NCBI GenBank assembly: GCA_900554895.1
Contig: USIX01000020.1
Coordinates: forward strand, 1 to 20,323
Origin: an uncultured Megamonas sp.
Lineage (GTDB): Bacteria > Bacillota > Negativicutes > Selenomonadales > Selenomonadaceae
DNA length: 20,323 bases
Direction of reading: 5' to 3'
A program made the position numbers and the translations under genes. The notes under the pieces were generated by a model that was given only the letters and a program-made list of their open reading frames with translations, searched no databases and was not told the origin of the DNA. Positions within the stretch are counted from its first letter, which is position 1. Every line of letters starts with the position of its first letter. Below are positions 7,522 to 15,154 of the stretch, one piece after another.

Positions 7522-8811
7522 ATGGCTGAATATCTTGGCCCTGAAAAATGTCTGGAAAAAAAGAAAAAATACATTATGCCGTGTCTTGGTCATTTTTTTG
7601 CCAATCCGCCGCAGTTTGTCAAAGGCTCCATGCAGTATCTTTATGACCATACAGGCAAAAAATACTTAGACTGTTTCGCCGGTGTATCCGTTATCAACTG
7701 CGGCCACTGCAATCCGGAAATCACTGAAAAAGTGGCAAAACAGGTACAAACGCTCCAGCATGTCTGCAACATCTACTTAACAGAAGATATTTACAACCTC
7801 GCTGAAAAATTGGCACAGGTTACGCCGGGTCGCCTGCAAAAATCATTTTTCTGCTCTACCGGTACGGAAGCAAACGAAGGCGCACTGCTGCTTGCCAGTA
7901 TCTACAACGGCAAAAGCGAGATTTTAGCTCTCCGTAACGGCCTGCACGGCAGAACGAAACTCACGATGAACGTAACCGGTATCGGCATGTGGCGCACCGA
8001 CCCGAACCCTGTCGGCGGTATCCATTTTGCCCCGAACCCGTACTGCTACCGTTGCCCGCTCGGCAAAAAATTTCCAGAGTGTGATTATGCCTGCGCGAAC
8101 GCCGTAGAAGATATCATCAGCTACGCAACGTCCGGACAGGTATCCGCTATGATTTGCGAAGCCATTCAGGGCAATGCCGGTATCGTCGTTCCGCCGAAAG
8201 GCTATTTCAAACGTCTGAAGGAAATTCTGGAAAAACACAATATCCTGCTCATCATCGACGAAGTACAGACAGGTTTTGCCCGCACCGGCAAAATGTTCGC
8301 TATTGAAAATTTCGATGTCGAACCAGATATCATGACAATGGCAAAAGCTCTCGGCAACGGCGCACCTATCAGCTGCTTTATCTCCCGTGCCGAAATCGCC
8401 GACACCTATACTCGTCCCGGTGCTTCCACTCTTGGCGGAAATCCGGTTTCTTCTACAGCCGGTCTTGCCGTACTTGAATACATTGAAAAACACAATCTCA
8501 CGGAAAATGCTCGACTGCGCGGTGAACAGCTTCGCGCCGGTCTTTATGAACTTCAGAAAAAATATCCTGTTATCGGCGATGTACGCGGTCTGGGTCTGAT
8601 GACAGGTGCGGAACTTATAAATCCGGATAAATCCCCTGCACCTGAAAAAGTTGACTTCGTTGTAGAAACCATGAAAGACCGCGGCTTCCTCATCGGCAAA
8701 AACGGTATCGCCAGAAATGTGCTCGCATTCCAGCCGCCGCTCGTCATCACGGAAGAAAACATCAACGACCTGCTTAATAATCTTGGCGATGTTTTGGCTC
8801 TCGTTAAATAA
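7522..8811 (+). CDS. Class III PLP-dependent aminotransferase
   Basis: This 429-residue protein is a fold-type I, class III (omega) transaminase, moving an amino group between an amino donor and a keto acid using pyridoxal phosphate. Visible landmarks are the phosphate-binding STGTEANE region, HGRT near residue 145, the ring-contacting aspartate D246 in DEVQTGFARTG and the Schiff-base lysine K275 in MAKALGNGAPIS. It resembles the acetylornithine, 4-aminobutyrate and alanine-glyoxylate transaminase branch; I cannot fix the substrate. A cysteine-rich loop C175-x2-C178-x8-C187-x3-C191 lies between the two halves of the large domain. The ATG at 7522 has AAAGGAAG upstream; an in-frame TTG two codons earlier is less likely. 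It sits 29 bases after the U32 gene and 31 bases before the HD gene in a tight same-strand cluster, with no nearby biosynthetic genes to suggest a pathway. Confidence 0.92.
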   Translation: MAEYLGPEKCLEKKKKYIMPCLGHFFANPPQFVKGSMQYLYDHTGKKYLDCFAGVSVINCGHCNPEITEKVAKQVQTLQHVCNIYLTEDIYNLAEKLAQVTPGRLQKSFFCSTGTEANEGALLLASIYNGKSEILALRNGLHGRTKLTMNVTGIGMWRTDPNPVGGIHFAPNPYCYRCPLGKKFPECDYACANAVEDIISYATSGQVSAMICEAIQGNAGIVVPPKGYFKRLKEILEKHNILLIIDEVQTGFARTGKMFAIENFDVEPDIMTMAKALGNGAPISCFISRAEIADTYTRPGASTLGGNPVSSTAGLAVLEYIEKHNLTENARLRGEQLRAGLYELQKKYPVIGDVRGLGLMTGAELINPDKSPAPEKVDFVVETMKDRGFLIGKNGIARNVLAFQPPLVITEENINDLLNNLGDVLALVK

Positions 8812-8842
8812 ATAAAAAACGAAAATTTAAGAAGGTGAAGTT

Positions 8843-9334
8843 ATGGACTTACTGCACGAACTTTCATTAGCCATGATAAAATATTATCAGGGCGACCCTA
8901 AGCGTATTCAGCACTTTATCAAAGTACACAGCTTCGCCCGCTTAATCGGCACTATGGAAAAACTTGACGCAAAAACGCTGTTTATTCTGGAAGCCGCTGC
9001 CTTAACACATGATATCGGCATAAAAACGGCTGAAAGCAAATTCAACAGTTCAAGCGGCAAATTACAGGAACAGGAAGGCCCTGCTCCCGCCAAAATCATG
9101 CTGACCGATTTAGGTTTTGCCTCAAATGTCATTGAACGAGTATGCTATCTCATTGCTCACCATCATACTTATGATAAAATTGACGGCAAAGATTACCAAA
9201 TTCTCGTAGAGGCCGATTTTCTCGTAAATCTATATGAGGACAATCTGCCCCAAAAAGCTGCCCGTACAGCTCTGACCCGAATATTCAAAACCGAAGCAGG
9301 CTGCTTTTTGTGTAAAACTATGTTTAATATCTAA
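8843..9334 (+). CDS. HD-domain phosphohydrolase
   Basis: A 163-residue cytosolic protein with the HD metal-binding set: H29, the H56-D57 doublet in LTHDIGI, H106-H107 in AHHHTY and D125 in VEADFLVNL. HD proteins hydrolyse phosphate esters, often of nucleotides, but the substrate cannot be told from this sequence. The start ATG at 8843 follows GAAGGTGAAG. It is the last gene of the U32-aminotransferase-HD cluster, and a strong terminator begins 8 bases after its stop. It is shorter than the regulatory (p)ppGpp or GGDEF-linked HD proteins and has no partner domain. Confidence 0.88.
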   Translation: MDLLHELSLAMIKYYQGDPKRIQHFIKVHSFARLIGTMEKLDAKTLFILEAAALTHDIGIKTAESKFNSSSGKLQEQEGPAPAKIMLTDLGFASNVIERVCYLIAHHHTYDKIDGKDYQILVEADFLVNLYEDNLPQKAARTALTRIFKTEAGCFLCKTMFNI

Positions 9335-9341
9335 AACTCCC

Positions 9342-9388
9342 AAAATAAATGCCAAAGTGAAAATCGTCTCACTCTGGCATTTATTTTT
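9342..9388 (+). terminator. Rho-independent terminator after the HD gene
   Basis: The arms AAAATAAATGCCA (9342-9354) and TGGCATTTATTTT (9375-9387) pair perfectly over 13 bp, with an inner AGTGA/TCACT extension, and the hairpin ends in a run of T. It closes the U32-aminotransferase-HD group and insulates it from the SRP operon. Confidence 0.9.
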
Positions 9389-9440
9389 CACTCATAAAAA
9401 TCATTTTATCTTGTATCTGAATAAAAATATTTTATCCTGA

Positions 9441-9456
9441 CAAGTAAAACTACTTG
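9441..9456. promoter_or_regulatory. Perfect palindrome overlapping the ylxM -35 box (possible operator)
   Basis: CAAGTA (9441-9446), a 4-base spacer and TACTTG (9451-9456) form a perfect inverted repeat whose right arm shares three bases with the TTGACA box. It could be an operator for an unidentified repressor. It may also be chance, since the arms are only six bases long. Confidence 0.35.
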
Positions 9457-9482
9457 ACACCGGTCTTTTTCTTAGATATAAT
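9454..9482 (+). promoter_or_regulatory. Perfect consensus sigma-A promoter of the ylxM-ffh-rpsP-khpA operon
   Basis: TTGACA (9454-9459) and TATAAT (9477-9482) are both exact and separated by exactly 17 bases, the strongest promoter seen in the window. Transcription would begin near 9489, about 43 bases before the ylxM start. A strong promoter fits genes for the signal recognition particle and a ribosomal protein. Confidence 0.88.
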
Positions 9483-9531
9483 AATCAAGGTCGCAAATGC
9501 GGCAAGTGTCTTGGAAAGCTCAGGTGATACA

Positions 9532-9888
9532 ATGCTGGAAAAGTTTTTGCACATGAGCGCATTATTTGATTTTTATGGACCTTTGCTGACTGATAAGCAG
9601 AACCGTTGTTTACAAATGCACTTATTGGAGGATTTTTCTCTATCGGAAATCAGTGCAGAGCTTGGAATTTCTCGTCAGGCCGTTTATGATATGCTTAAAC
9701 GCAGTGAACAAATCATGCAGCAGTATGAGGATAAATTGGGATTAGCGGCTCGTTCTATACAAGAAAAAAAGGAACTATACGCCATTTTGAATGACTTAAT
9801 GAAAATCAAACAGGATTTACATGATGACAGGCTTAATGGTATAATAGAACGTATTTCTGTTTTAACAAGTGATAGCAAGGAGGCATAA
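9532..9888 (+). CDS. ylxM: YlxM/p13-like SRP-associated helix-turn-helix protein (UPF0122)
   Basis: This 118-residue protein matches the YlxM family: MLEKFLHMSALFDFYGPLLT at the start and a sigma-region-4-like helix-turn-helix, LSEISAELGISRQAVYDMLKRSE, in the middle, then a coiled tail. YlxM is encoded with ffh in many Firmicutes and, in streptococci, binds the SRP and modulates it. I chose the ATG at 9532 because it begins the conserved N-terminus, lies downstream of the mapped promoter, and has AGGTGAT close upstream; an upstream extension to 9454 would run through the promoter itself. Only two bases separate its stop from the ffh start, so the two are translated together. Confidence 0.92.
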   Translation: MLEKFLHMSALFDFYGPLLTDKQNRCLQMHLLEDFSLSEISAELGISRQAVYDMLKRSEQIMQQYEDKLGLAARSIQEKKELYAILNDLMKIKQDLHDDRLNGIIERISVLTSDSKEA

Positions 9889-9890
9889 CT

Positions 9891-11261
9891 TTGATTTTTG
9901 AAAGTTTAGCTGACCGTTTGCAAGAAACTTTCAAAAAGCTGCGCGGACACGGAAAACTCACCGCTGACGATGTCAATGCCACAATGAGGGAAATCCGCAT
10001 AGCTTTACTGGAAGCCGATGTAAACTTTAAAGTAGTTAAAGATTTTATCAAGAAAATAAAAGAACGTGCCGTAGGACAGGAAGTTTTAGAGTCCTTAACT
10101 CCGGCACAGGCTGTAATCAAAATCGTTAATGAAGAATTAACGGCACTTATGGGACAGACCCAGAGTCATATCAATATTTCTCCGAAGCCGCCTACGATTA
10201 TCATGATGGTCGGTCTTCAGGGGGCAGGTAAAACTACCTCCGCCGGCAAACTCGGCCTGATGTTCAAAAAACAGGGCAAACACCCGGTAATGATAGCGGC
10301 CGATATTTACCGTCCGGCGGCAATCAAACAGTTGCAGGTACTTGGCAGTCAGATTGATATTCCTGTATTTGCCAAAGAAGATTGCAAAGATGCGGTGAAA
10401 ATCGCCAGAGAAGGTATTGATTATGCCAAGTCTCATGCCAACGATATCGTAATCATCGATACGGCAGGCCGCCTGCACATTGATGAAAATCTCATGCAGG
10501 AATTAAAATCCATTAAAGAAGATGTAAAACCGCATGAAATTTTGCTTGTCGTTGATGCCATGACAGGTCAGGATGCCGTTAACGTAGCCGAAAGCTTCAA
10601 CAATGACTTAGGCCTAGACGGCGTCGTGCTGACGAAAATGGACGGCGATGCCCGCGGTGGTGCTGCACTCTCCGTTAAAGCGGTTACAGGCTGCCCGATT
10701 AAATTCGTCGGTGCCGGTGAAAAACTGGAAGCACTTGAACCGTTTTATCCGGACAGAATGGCTTCCCGCATTCTGGGCATGGGCGACGTACTTACGCTCA
10801 TTGAAAAAGCTCAATCGGCGTTTGATGCCGAAGAAGCTAAAAAAATGGAAAAGGCATTCCGTAAAAATGAATTTACGCTTGATGATTTTCTCTCTCAGCT
10901 CAATCAGGTCAGAAAGCTCGGCTCTTTTGAAAGCATTCTGGGTATGATACCGGGTATGGGCAATCTCAAAAAGAAGCTTGACGGTGTGGATTTTGATATG
11001 AACGGTAAGGAAATCAAACATATCGAAGCGATTATCAGAGCCATGACGCCAGAAGAAAAGCGCAATACAAAAATAATCAACGGTTCACGCCGTAAGCGTA
11101 TCGCCCTGGGCAGCGGTACAAAGGTTCAGGAAGTCAATAAGCTCTTAAAGCAGTTTGATGAAATGAAAAAAATGATGAAAAAAATGTCCAATATGAAACA
11201 GTTTAACAAGAAGGGTAAAAAAGGTAAGGGCGGTTTTAAACTTCCTTCACTGTTCAGATAA
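9891..11261 (+). CDS. ffh: Signal recognition particle GTPase Ffh (SRP54)
   Basis: This 456-residue protein is the SRP GTPase that, with SRP RNA, binds signal sequences on ribosomes and docks with FtsY at the membrane. Domains: N-terminal four-helix bundle (1-90), G domain with P-loop GLQGAGKTT (108-116), DTAGR and TKMDG (248-252), and a methionine-rich M domain (about 300-456) with IPGMG and the RNA-binding [14 protein letters not shown] segment. The tail is lysine-rich (KKGKKGKGG). The start is TTG at 9891, supported by AAGGAGG (9877-9883) seven bases upstream and by homology of the first residues; no ATG fits. Second gene of the operon, two bases after ylxM. Confidence 0.98.
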   Translation: MIFESLADRLQETFKKLRGHGKLTADDVNATMREIRIALLEADVNFKVVKDFIKKIKERAVGQEVLESLTPAQAVIKIVNEELTALMGQTQSHINISPKPPTIIMMVGLQGAGKTTSAGKLGLMFKKQGKHPVMIAADIYRPAAIKQLQVLGSQIDIPVFAKEDCKDAVKIAREGIDYAKSHANDIVIIDTAGRLHIDENLMQELKSIKEDVKPHEILLVVDAMTGQDAVNVAESFNNDLGLDGVVLTKMDGDARGGAALSVKAVTGCPIKFVGAGEKLEALEPFYPDRMASRILGMGDVLTLIEKAQSAFDAEEAKKMEKAFRKNEFTLDDFLSQLNQVRKLGSFESILGMIPGMGNLKKKLDGVDFDMNGKEIKHIEAIIRAMTPEEKRNTKIINGSRRKRIALGSGTKVQEVNKLLKQFDEMKKMMKKMSNMKQFNKKGKKGKGGFKLPSLFR

Positions 11262-11308
11262 ACCTTCAAAAATATAAAAATTCTAATCACTTTAAGGAGG
11301 TGAACACA

Positions 11309-11584
11309 GTGGCAGTAAAAATTCGTTTAAATCGTATGGGTGCTAAAAAACGTCCATTCTACCGTATTGTTGTAGCAGATTCCCGCGCTCCGCGTGATGG
11401 TCGTTTTATCGAAATCTTAGGTAACTATGATTCCACAAAAGAACCTGCTATTATCAACATTGATGAAGAAAAAGCTATAGACTGGATGCTCAAAGGTGCT
11501 CAGCCTACAGATACAGTTAAATCTTTATTTAGCAAAAAAGGCATCATGACTAAACTTGATGCAATCAAATTTGCTAAAAAATAA
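11309..11584 (+). CDS. rpsP: 30S ribosomal protein S16
   Basis: A 91-residue protein with the S16 N-terminus (translated [20 protein letters not shown]) and the [20 protein letters not shown] core. S16 binds 16S rRNA and assists 30S assembly. I start at GTG 11309, not at the in-frame GTG at 11300, because the first matches the family N-terminus and has the near-perfect AAGGAGGTGA (11294-11303) upstream; the GTG at 11300 lies inside that site. It is 47 bases after ffh in the same operon. Confidence 0.98.
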   Translation: MAVKIRLNRMGAKKRPFYRIVVADSRAPRDGRFIEILGNYDSTKEPAIINIDEEKAIDWMLKGAQPTDTVKSLFSKKGIMTKLDAIKFAKK

Positions 11585-11599
11585 GAAAGAGGCAATCAA

Positions 11600-11830
11600 A
11601 TGAAGGAACTTGTTGAAGTAATAGCAAAATCACTCGTTGATTATCCGGAACAGGTTACTGTCGATGAAAAAGTTGACGGAAGCCGTGTTCTCATCGAATT
11701 GCGCGTAGCTTCAGCCGACATGGGCAAAGTCATCGGCAAACAGGGTCGCATAGCTAAAGCTATCCGTACCGTTGTCAAAGCCGCTGCTGCCTGTGAAAAT
11801 AAAAAAGTTACTGTTGACATTGTCGAATGA
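11600..11830 (+). CDS. khpA: KH-domain RNA-binding protein KhpA
   Basis: A 76-residue protein made of one KH domain with the GKQG loop at residues 46-49 in GKVIGKQGRIAKAIR. KhpA (YlqC) binds RNA and, with KhpB/Jag, affects cell size and division in Gram-positive bacteria. The start ATG at 11600 follows AAAGAGG. It lies 15 bases after rpsP, the usual position. In Bacillus the same operon continues to rimM, trmD and rplS; here it stops at a terminator. Confidence 0.95.
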   Translation: MKELVEVIAKSLVDYPEQVTVDEKVDGSRVLIELRVASADMGKVIGKQGRIAKAIRTVVKAAAACENKKVTVDIVE

Positions 11831-11833
11831 ATT

Positions 11834-11882
11834 AAAAAAAAACGAAAGTCTTCAAATTATAATTGGAGATTTTCGTTTTTTT
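11834..11882 (+). terminator. Rho-independent terminator after khpA
   Basis: AAAAAACGAAA and TTTCGTTTTTT pair, with an inner partly paired CAA/TTG, and the hairpin ends in seven T. It closes the SRP operon immediately after the khpA stop. Confidence 0.88.
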
Positions 11883-11908
11883 ATTTAACAAATTCTTAAA
11901 CCGTGAAC

Positions 11909-11940
11909 AAAAAGGCACTAGGGAATATATTCCTAGTGCT
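11909..11940 (-). terminator. Hairpin terminator after scpB, possibly bidirectional
   Basis: GCACTAGG (11915-11922) pairs with CCTAGTGC (11932-11939), with AATA/TATT extending it past one bulged G. On the minus strand a five-T run follows; on the plus strand a TTTAATTTT follows. It abuts the scpB stop codon, so it mainly serves scpB and backs up the khpA terminator. Confidence 0.8.
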
Positions 11941-12540
11941 TTAATTTTGCGCATCTTCCGTTTCTGTCATGTCCATACCGGCGAACAGATTTGATTCTTG
12001 ATAGATTTTTTCACGTTCCTCATAACTTGTACTCGGCAGTTCCGGCAGGTCTTTCAAATCGTTCAAACCGAAACACTGCAAAAATAAGGATGTCGTTCCG
12101 TATAAAATCGGTCTGCCGATAACTTTTTTACGTCCGATTTCCTGAATTAAATCACGTTCCAGCAGACGACGCAGAATTTTATCAGAATTGACACCGCGGA
12201 TTTCCTCAATTTCCTGTTTTGTAACAGGCTGCTTGAATGCTATGATAGAAAGCGTTTCCAAAAGCGGCTGGGAAAGCTTTTTATCGACAACCTGCGTAAA
12301 TTTTTGCAGATACGGTGCAAGTTTAGCTTTTGTACATAAACGGTAGCCGCCTGCTATTTTTATAAGTGCCAGCCCGCTACCGTTTTGCTGCAGGTCATCT
12401 TGCAATGAGGCAATTAATTCATCCAGTTCATTGCCGGATATGGACAGTGTATTGGCAAGTTTCGTCCCTGACACCGCCTCGCCTGCTACGAATAAAATTG
12501 CTTCTATTGCTGCTTTTAATTCATTTTTTCGTTCGTTCAT
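11941..12540 (-). CDS. scpB: Segregation and condensation protein B (ScpB)
   Basis: This 199-residue protein is ScpB, the winged-helix kleisin-partner subunit of the SMC-ScpAB condensin complex. Two winged-helix units are visible: the first around AIEAILFVAGEAVSG, the second around QPLLETLSIIAFKQPVTKQEIEEIRGVNSDKILRRL. YGTTSLFLQCFGLNDLKDLP near the end is typical. The ATG at 12540 is my choice; a TTG one codon upstream (12543) has slightly better spacing to AAAGGA and cannot be excluded. The usual partner scpA is not adjacent within this window. It faces the SRP operon and is divergent from the AraC-type gene. Confidence 0.95.
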   Translation of the reverse strand: MNERKNELKAAIEAILFVAGEAVSGTKLANTLSISGNELDELIASLQDDLQQNGSGLALIKIAGGYRLCTKAKLAPYLQKFTQVVDKKLSQPLLETLSIIAFKQPVTKQEIEEIRGVNSDKILRRLLERDLIQEIGRKKVIGRPILYGTTSLFLQCFGLNDLKDLPELPSTSYEEREKIYQESNLFAGMDMTETEDAQN

Positions 12541-12646
12541 CAAAAATTCGTTCCTTTACAATCAACATATTATTTATTTTAACAGAAAAATTTTTTCTTG
12601 CCTATACAGTGATTTATATATAAGACTTTTTCCTTAAAAATAATTA

Positions 12647-12655
12647 TGGTATTAT
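12647..12655 (+). promoter_or_regulatory. Possible extended -10 promoter of the AraC-type gene
   Basis: TGGTATTAT gives an extended -10 (TGN plus TATTAT) ending 24 bases before the start codon. No good -35 is seen. The remaining divergent region (12541-12646) is AT-rich and shows nothing else recognisable. Confidence 0.35.
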
Positions 12656-12679
12656 TATCTTATTAGTGAGGGATGTATT

Positions 12680-13567
12680 ATGGAATATGAAAAAAAAGGT
12701 TATTTAACATCTTATTTTAAATTGTTCCGCTTAAAAGATATACAGAAATTGAATTTTAAAGCACATTATCACGAATTTGATAAAATTATTCTGTTTTTAA
12801 GCGGAAAAGTAAATTATGTAATTGAAGCACAATCATATCAGCTGTTCCCGTATGATATCGTATTTGTACCGCATAACAGCGTACATTATCCCGTCATTGA
12901 CGAACATACGCCATATGAACGGCTGGTTATTTATATAAGTCCCGCTTTTTTGGAAAAGCAAAGTGAGGCGGACAGTAATCTGGCCCACTGTTTTTTTTAT
13001 GCCAGACAGAACCATTCTTATGTAATGCATCTGGATAATATTGAAACAAATGATATCGTACTGCAAATGAACAAATTGGAAAGTTCTTTCAATGATAACG
13101 GTTTTGCCAATAAAATCTATACGAAGATAATTTTTATGGAGTTTATGATTTTGCTAAATCGTGCTATTATTAATGATAACTGCAATATAAATACGCACCA
13201 CCACGTTTCATACGATGAAAATATTCTGGCCGTGCTTGATTTTATCAATCTGAATTTATTCAACGAACTTAATGTCGAACAGATAGCAAAACAGTTTTTC
13301 GTCAGCAAATATTATTTAATGCGCCGTTTTAAAGCCAAAACAGGTTACAGTATTCATCAGTATATATTAAACAAGCGGCTTTTGGCGGCGAAGGAATATA
13401 TAAAAAACGGCAGAGCTTTGACGCAGATTTGCTTTGACTGCGGTTTCAAGGATTATTCCGTATTCAGCCGCAGCTTCAAAACAGCGTTCAAACAGTCGCC
13501 GCGTGAATTTAAAAAGTCCATAGCAACGACATCAAATGATTATAAAGAGGTTAGAATTAATGACTAA
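12680..13567 (+). CDS. AraC-family transcriptional regulator
   Basis: A 295-residue regulator with an N-terminal cupin-like effector domain (about 20-110; HYHEFDKIILFLSGKVNYVIE) and a C-terminal AraC DNA-binding domain (about 190-285) with both helix-turn-helix units: LNVEQIAKQFFVSKYYLMRRFKAKTG and ALTQICFDCGFKDYSVFSRSFK, ending QSPREFKKS. Effector and targets are unknown; the cupin type usually senses small sugars or similar ligands. The ATG at 12680 follows GAGGGATG. Its end overlaps the start of the thiamine pyrophosphokinase gene by eight bases (ATGACTAA), so the two are translationally coupled. Confidence 0.92.
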   Translation: MEYEKKGYLTSYFKLFRLKDIQKLNFKAHYHEFDKIILFLSGKVNYVIEAQSYQLFPYDIVFVPHNSVHYPVIDEHTPYERLVIYISPAFLEKQSEADSNLAHCFFYARQNHSYVMHLDNIETNDIVLQMNKLESSFNDNGFANKIYTKIIFMEFMILLNRAIINDNCNINTHHHVSYDENILAVLDFINLNLFNELNVEQIAKQFFVSKYYLMRRFKAKTGYSIHQYILNKRLLAAKEYIKNGRALTQICFDCGFKDYSVFSRSFKTAFKQSPREFKKSIATTSNDYKEVRIND

Positions 13568-14276
13568 AATTTTAGAATTACCGCAGCTTCAAGCTGTATT
13601 CAGTTATGATATTCCTGAAAAACAAGTAGTTTTGGTCAGCGGCGGACAGCCTCCGGCCAAAAGCTGGCTTAAACAAGTTATAAAAAACAGACCGCTATGG
13701 TGTGCCGACCACGGTATCGATATCTGCAAAGAAGCACAGTGTATTCCCTGGCAGCTCGTGGGCGACGGAGACAGTGCTTCGCCGCAGGCCTGGCAATGGG
13801 CGATAGATAACGGTTCACTCATCACAAAAGTTCCGGCCAAAAAAGACGTTACCGATACGCAACTTGCCCTGCAGATGATAAAGGCTGAATACAATGAAGC
13901 CGTTATTATTATGACGGGTGCTTGGGGCGGACGCTTTGACCATGCTTTCAGTGCCGTATTCAGTTTTCAGGGATTTACAAAAGGAAAAGTGCGCGGCTGT
14001 GTAGCCGACCAGAATGAAGTCATGTTTTTCCTTCGCGATGAAGATAATATCACACTGCACTTCAATAAACAGCCGAAAGCGATTTCTCTTCTGCCGCTGT
14101 CCGGCGAATGCAGCGGCGTCAGCATAAACGGTGTTTACTGGCCGCTCGACCAGGTTATGCTCAACAATAATCTGCCGTATGCTGTGAGCAATGAAGTGAA
14201 CAGCAAGGAAAACACCATCTGGGTGTCCCAGAAAAAAGGTCTGCTCGGTGTATATCTTTACTGGGAAAATAACTAA
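13560..14276 (+). CDS. thiN: Thiamine pyrophosphokinase
   Basis: A 238-residue protein with the TPK motifs: D50 in CADHG, GDGDS (D69, D71), the metal and ATP site KDVTDTQLAL (D96, D99) and GAWGGRFDH (120-128), followed by a C-terminal beta domain (about 150-238) that binds thiamine. It transfers pyrophosphate from ATP to thiamine to make thiamine diphosphate. The start ATG at 13560 follows AAGAGG within the AraC-type gene; an upstream in-frame start at 13536 is less likely. No thiamine-diphosphate riboswitch signature is visible upstream. In many Firmicutes this gene lies in the rpe-rsgA cluster, so its pairing with an AraC regulator is less usual. The C-terminal domain diverges from well-known members. 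Confidence 0.9.
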   Translation: MTKILELPQLQAVFSYDIPEKQVVLVSGGQPPAKSWLKQVIKNRPLWCADHGIDICKEAQCIPWQLVGDGDSASPQAWQWAIDNGSLITKVPAKKDVTDTQLALQMIKAEYNEAVIIMTGAWGGRFDHAFSAVFSFQGFTKGKVRGCVADQNEVMFFLRDEDNITLHFNKQPKAISLLPLSGECSGVSINGVYWPLDQVMLNNNLPYAVSNEVNSKENTIWVSQKKGLLGVYLYWENN

Positions 14277-14283
14277 TGATACT

Positions 14284-14327
14284 AAACTGCAACAAAATGC
14301 AAACAACTCGTCTTGTTGCAGTTTTTT
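14284..14327 (+). terminator. Rho-independent terminator after the thiamine pyrophosphokinase gene
   Basis: AAACTGCAACAA (14284-14295) pairs perfectly over 12 bp with TTGTTGCAGTTT (14313-14324), followed by TTT and AT-rich sequence. It begins seven bases after the stop codon. Confidence 0.9.
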
Positions 14328-14345
14328 AAATTAAAATTATATTAT
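14316..14345 (+). promoter_or_regulatory. Possible promoter of the ydcF-uvrC-PHP group
   Basis: TTGCAG (14316-14321) and TATTAT (14340-14345) are 18 bases apart, ending 27 bases before the next start codon. The -35 sits in the terminator arm, so the assignment is tentative. Confidence 0.35.
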
Positions 14346-14372
14346 TATACGATTAAAAAAAGAGGCTGACAT

Positions 14373-15137
14373 ATGTTATATAAAGTTTTGTACGCATTCG
14401 TAATGCCGCCCGGCGGTATTATTTCATTGCTGATTTTATTCAATATATATCTGTATTGGCAAAAAATTAAGGGAAAATTCATTTTAACAGGGATTATTAT
14501 CTTATTTTATCTGCTCTCCATGCAGTTCACAGCATTTCATCTGATAAAACCGCTGGAAAATATGTATGTAAATCCCAGTTTGACCGAATTAAAGGCACAA
14601 AATCACGATGTCATAATTATGCTGGGCGGCGGAGCTGTCAATAATATTGCCGATATTGACGGTGATGGTCAGGTAAGCGGATACGTCGCCAATCGTATGC
14701 TGAGCGTCATGCGTATTTCCAGGCAACTTGATTTGCCGATAATACTGTCCGGCGGCAAAGTTTTTGCCGATACCGGCAGAGAAGCCGATATTGAACAGCG
14801 TATTTTCAAAGGCATGGGCATGGATGAAAATAAACTGATTTTGGAAAATCAAAGCCGCAATACGGTAGAAAATGCACGCAACAGCAAAATAATCATGCAG
14901 CAGTATGATTTTTCCCGCCCGATTTTAATCACTTCCGGTTTCCATATGCCTCGTTCCATGCTGATTTTCAAGTGGGAAGGATTTGAACCCGTACCGTACG
15001 TTACGGATTATCAGCTTAGCGGAAAACTGGCCTGGAGTATTTTTAATTTCGTGCCGAATAACGGTGCATTCAACAATTCCTGCATGGCTATAAGAGAATA
15101 TATGGGGATACTGGCTTTAAAAGCCGGACTGCAATAA
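14373..15137 (+). CDS. YdcF/ElyC-like DUF218 membrane protein
   Basis: A 254-residue protein with two N-terminal hydrophobic segments (about 4-28 and 36-58) and a DUF218 domain (about 78-230). Motifs are DVIIMLGGG, the polar ENQSRNTVENA and TSGFHMPRS, as in the SanA/ElyC/YdcF family. ElyC is involved in envelope biogenesis at the cell membrane in E. coli; the biochemical role is not established. The start ATG at 14373 follows AGAGG. It is 17 bases upstream of uvrC and likely transcribed with it. I have not used a symbol because several paralogues share this fold. Confidence 0.88.
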   Translation: MLYKVLYAFVMPPGGIISLLILFNIYLYWQKIKGKFILTGIIILFYLLSMQFTAFHLIKPLENMYVNPSLTELKAQNHDVIIMLGGGAVNNIADIDGDGQVSGYVANRMLSVMRISRQLDLPIILSGGKVFADTGREADIEQRIFKGMGMDENKLILENQSRNTVENARNSKIIMQQYDFSRPILITSGFHMPRSMLIFKWEGFEPVPYVTDYQLSGKLAWSIFNFVPNNGAFNNSCMAIREYMGILALKAGLQ

Positions 15138-15154
15138 TAAAGCGAGGTGTTTAA

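Noticed and set aside
9454..9531. N-terminal extension of ylxM from 9454
   Set aside because: The start would coincide with the TTGACA box, upstream of the predicted transcription start, and the extra residues are not part of the YlxM family.
12541..12679. Possible thiamine-diphosphate riboswitch upstream of the AraC-thiN pair
   Set aside because: No CUGAGA-type conserved core and no suitable paired helices are visible.
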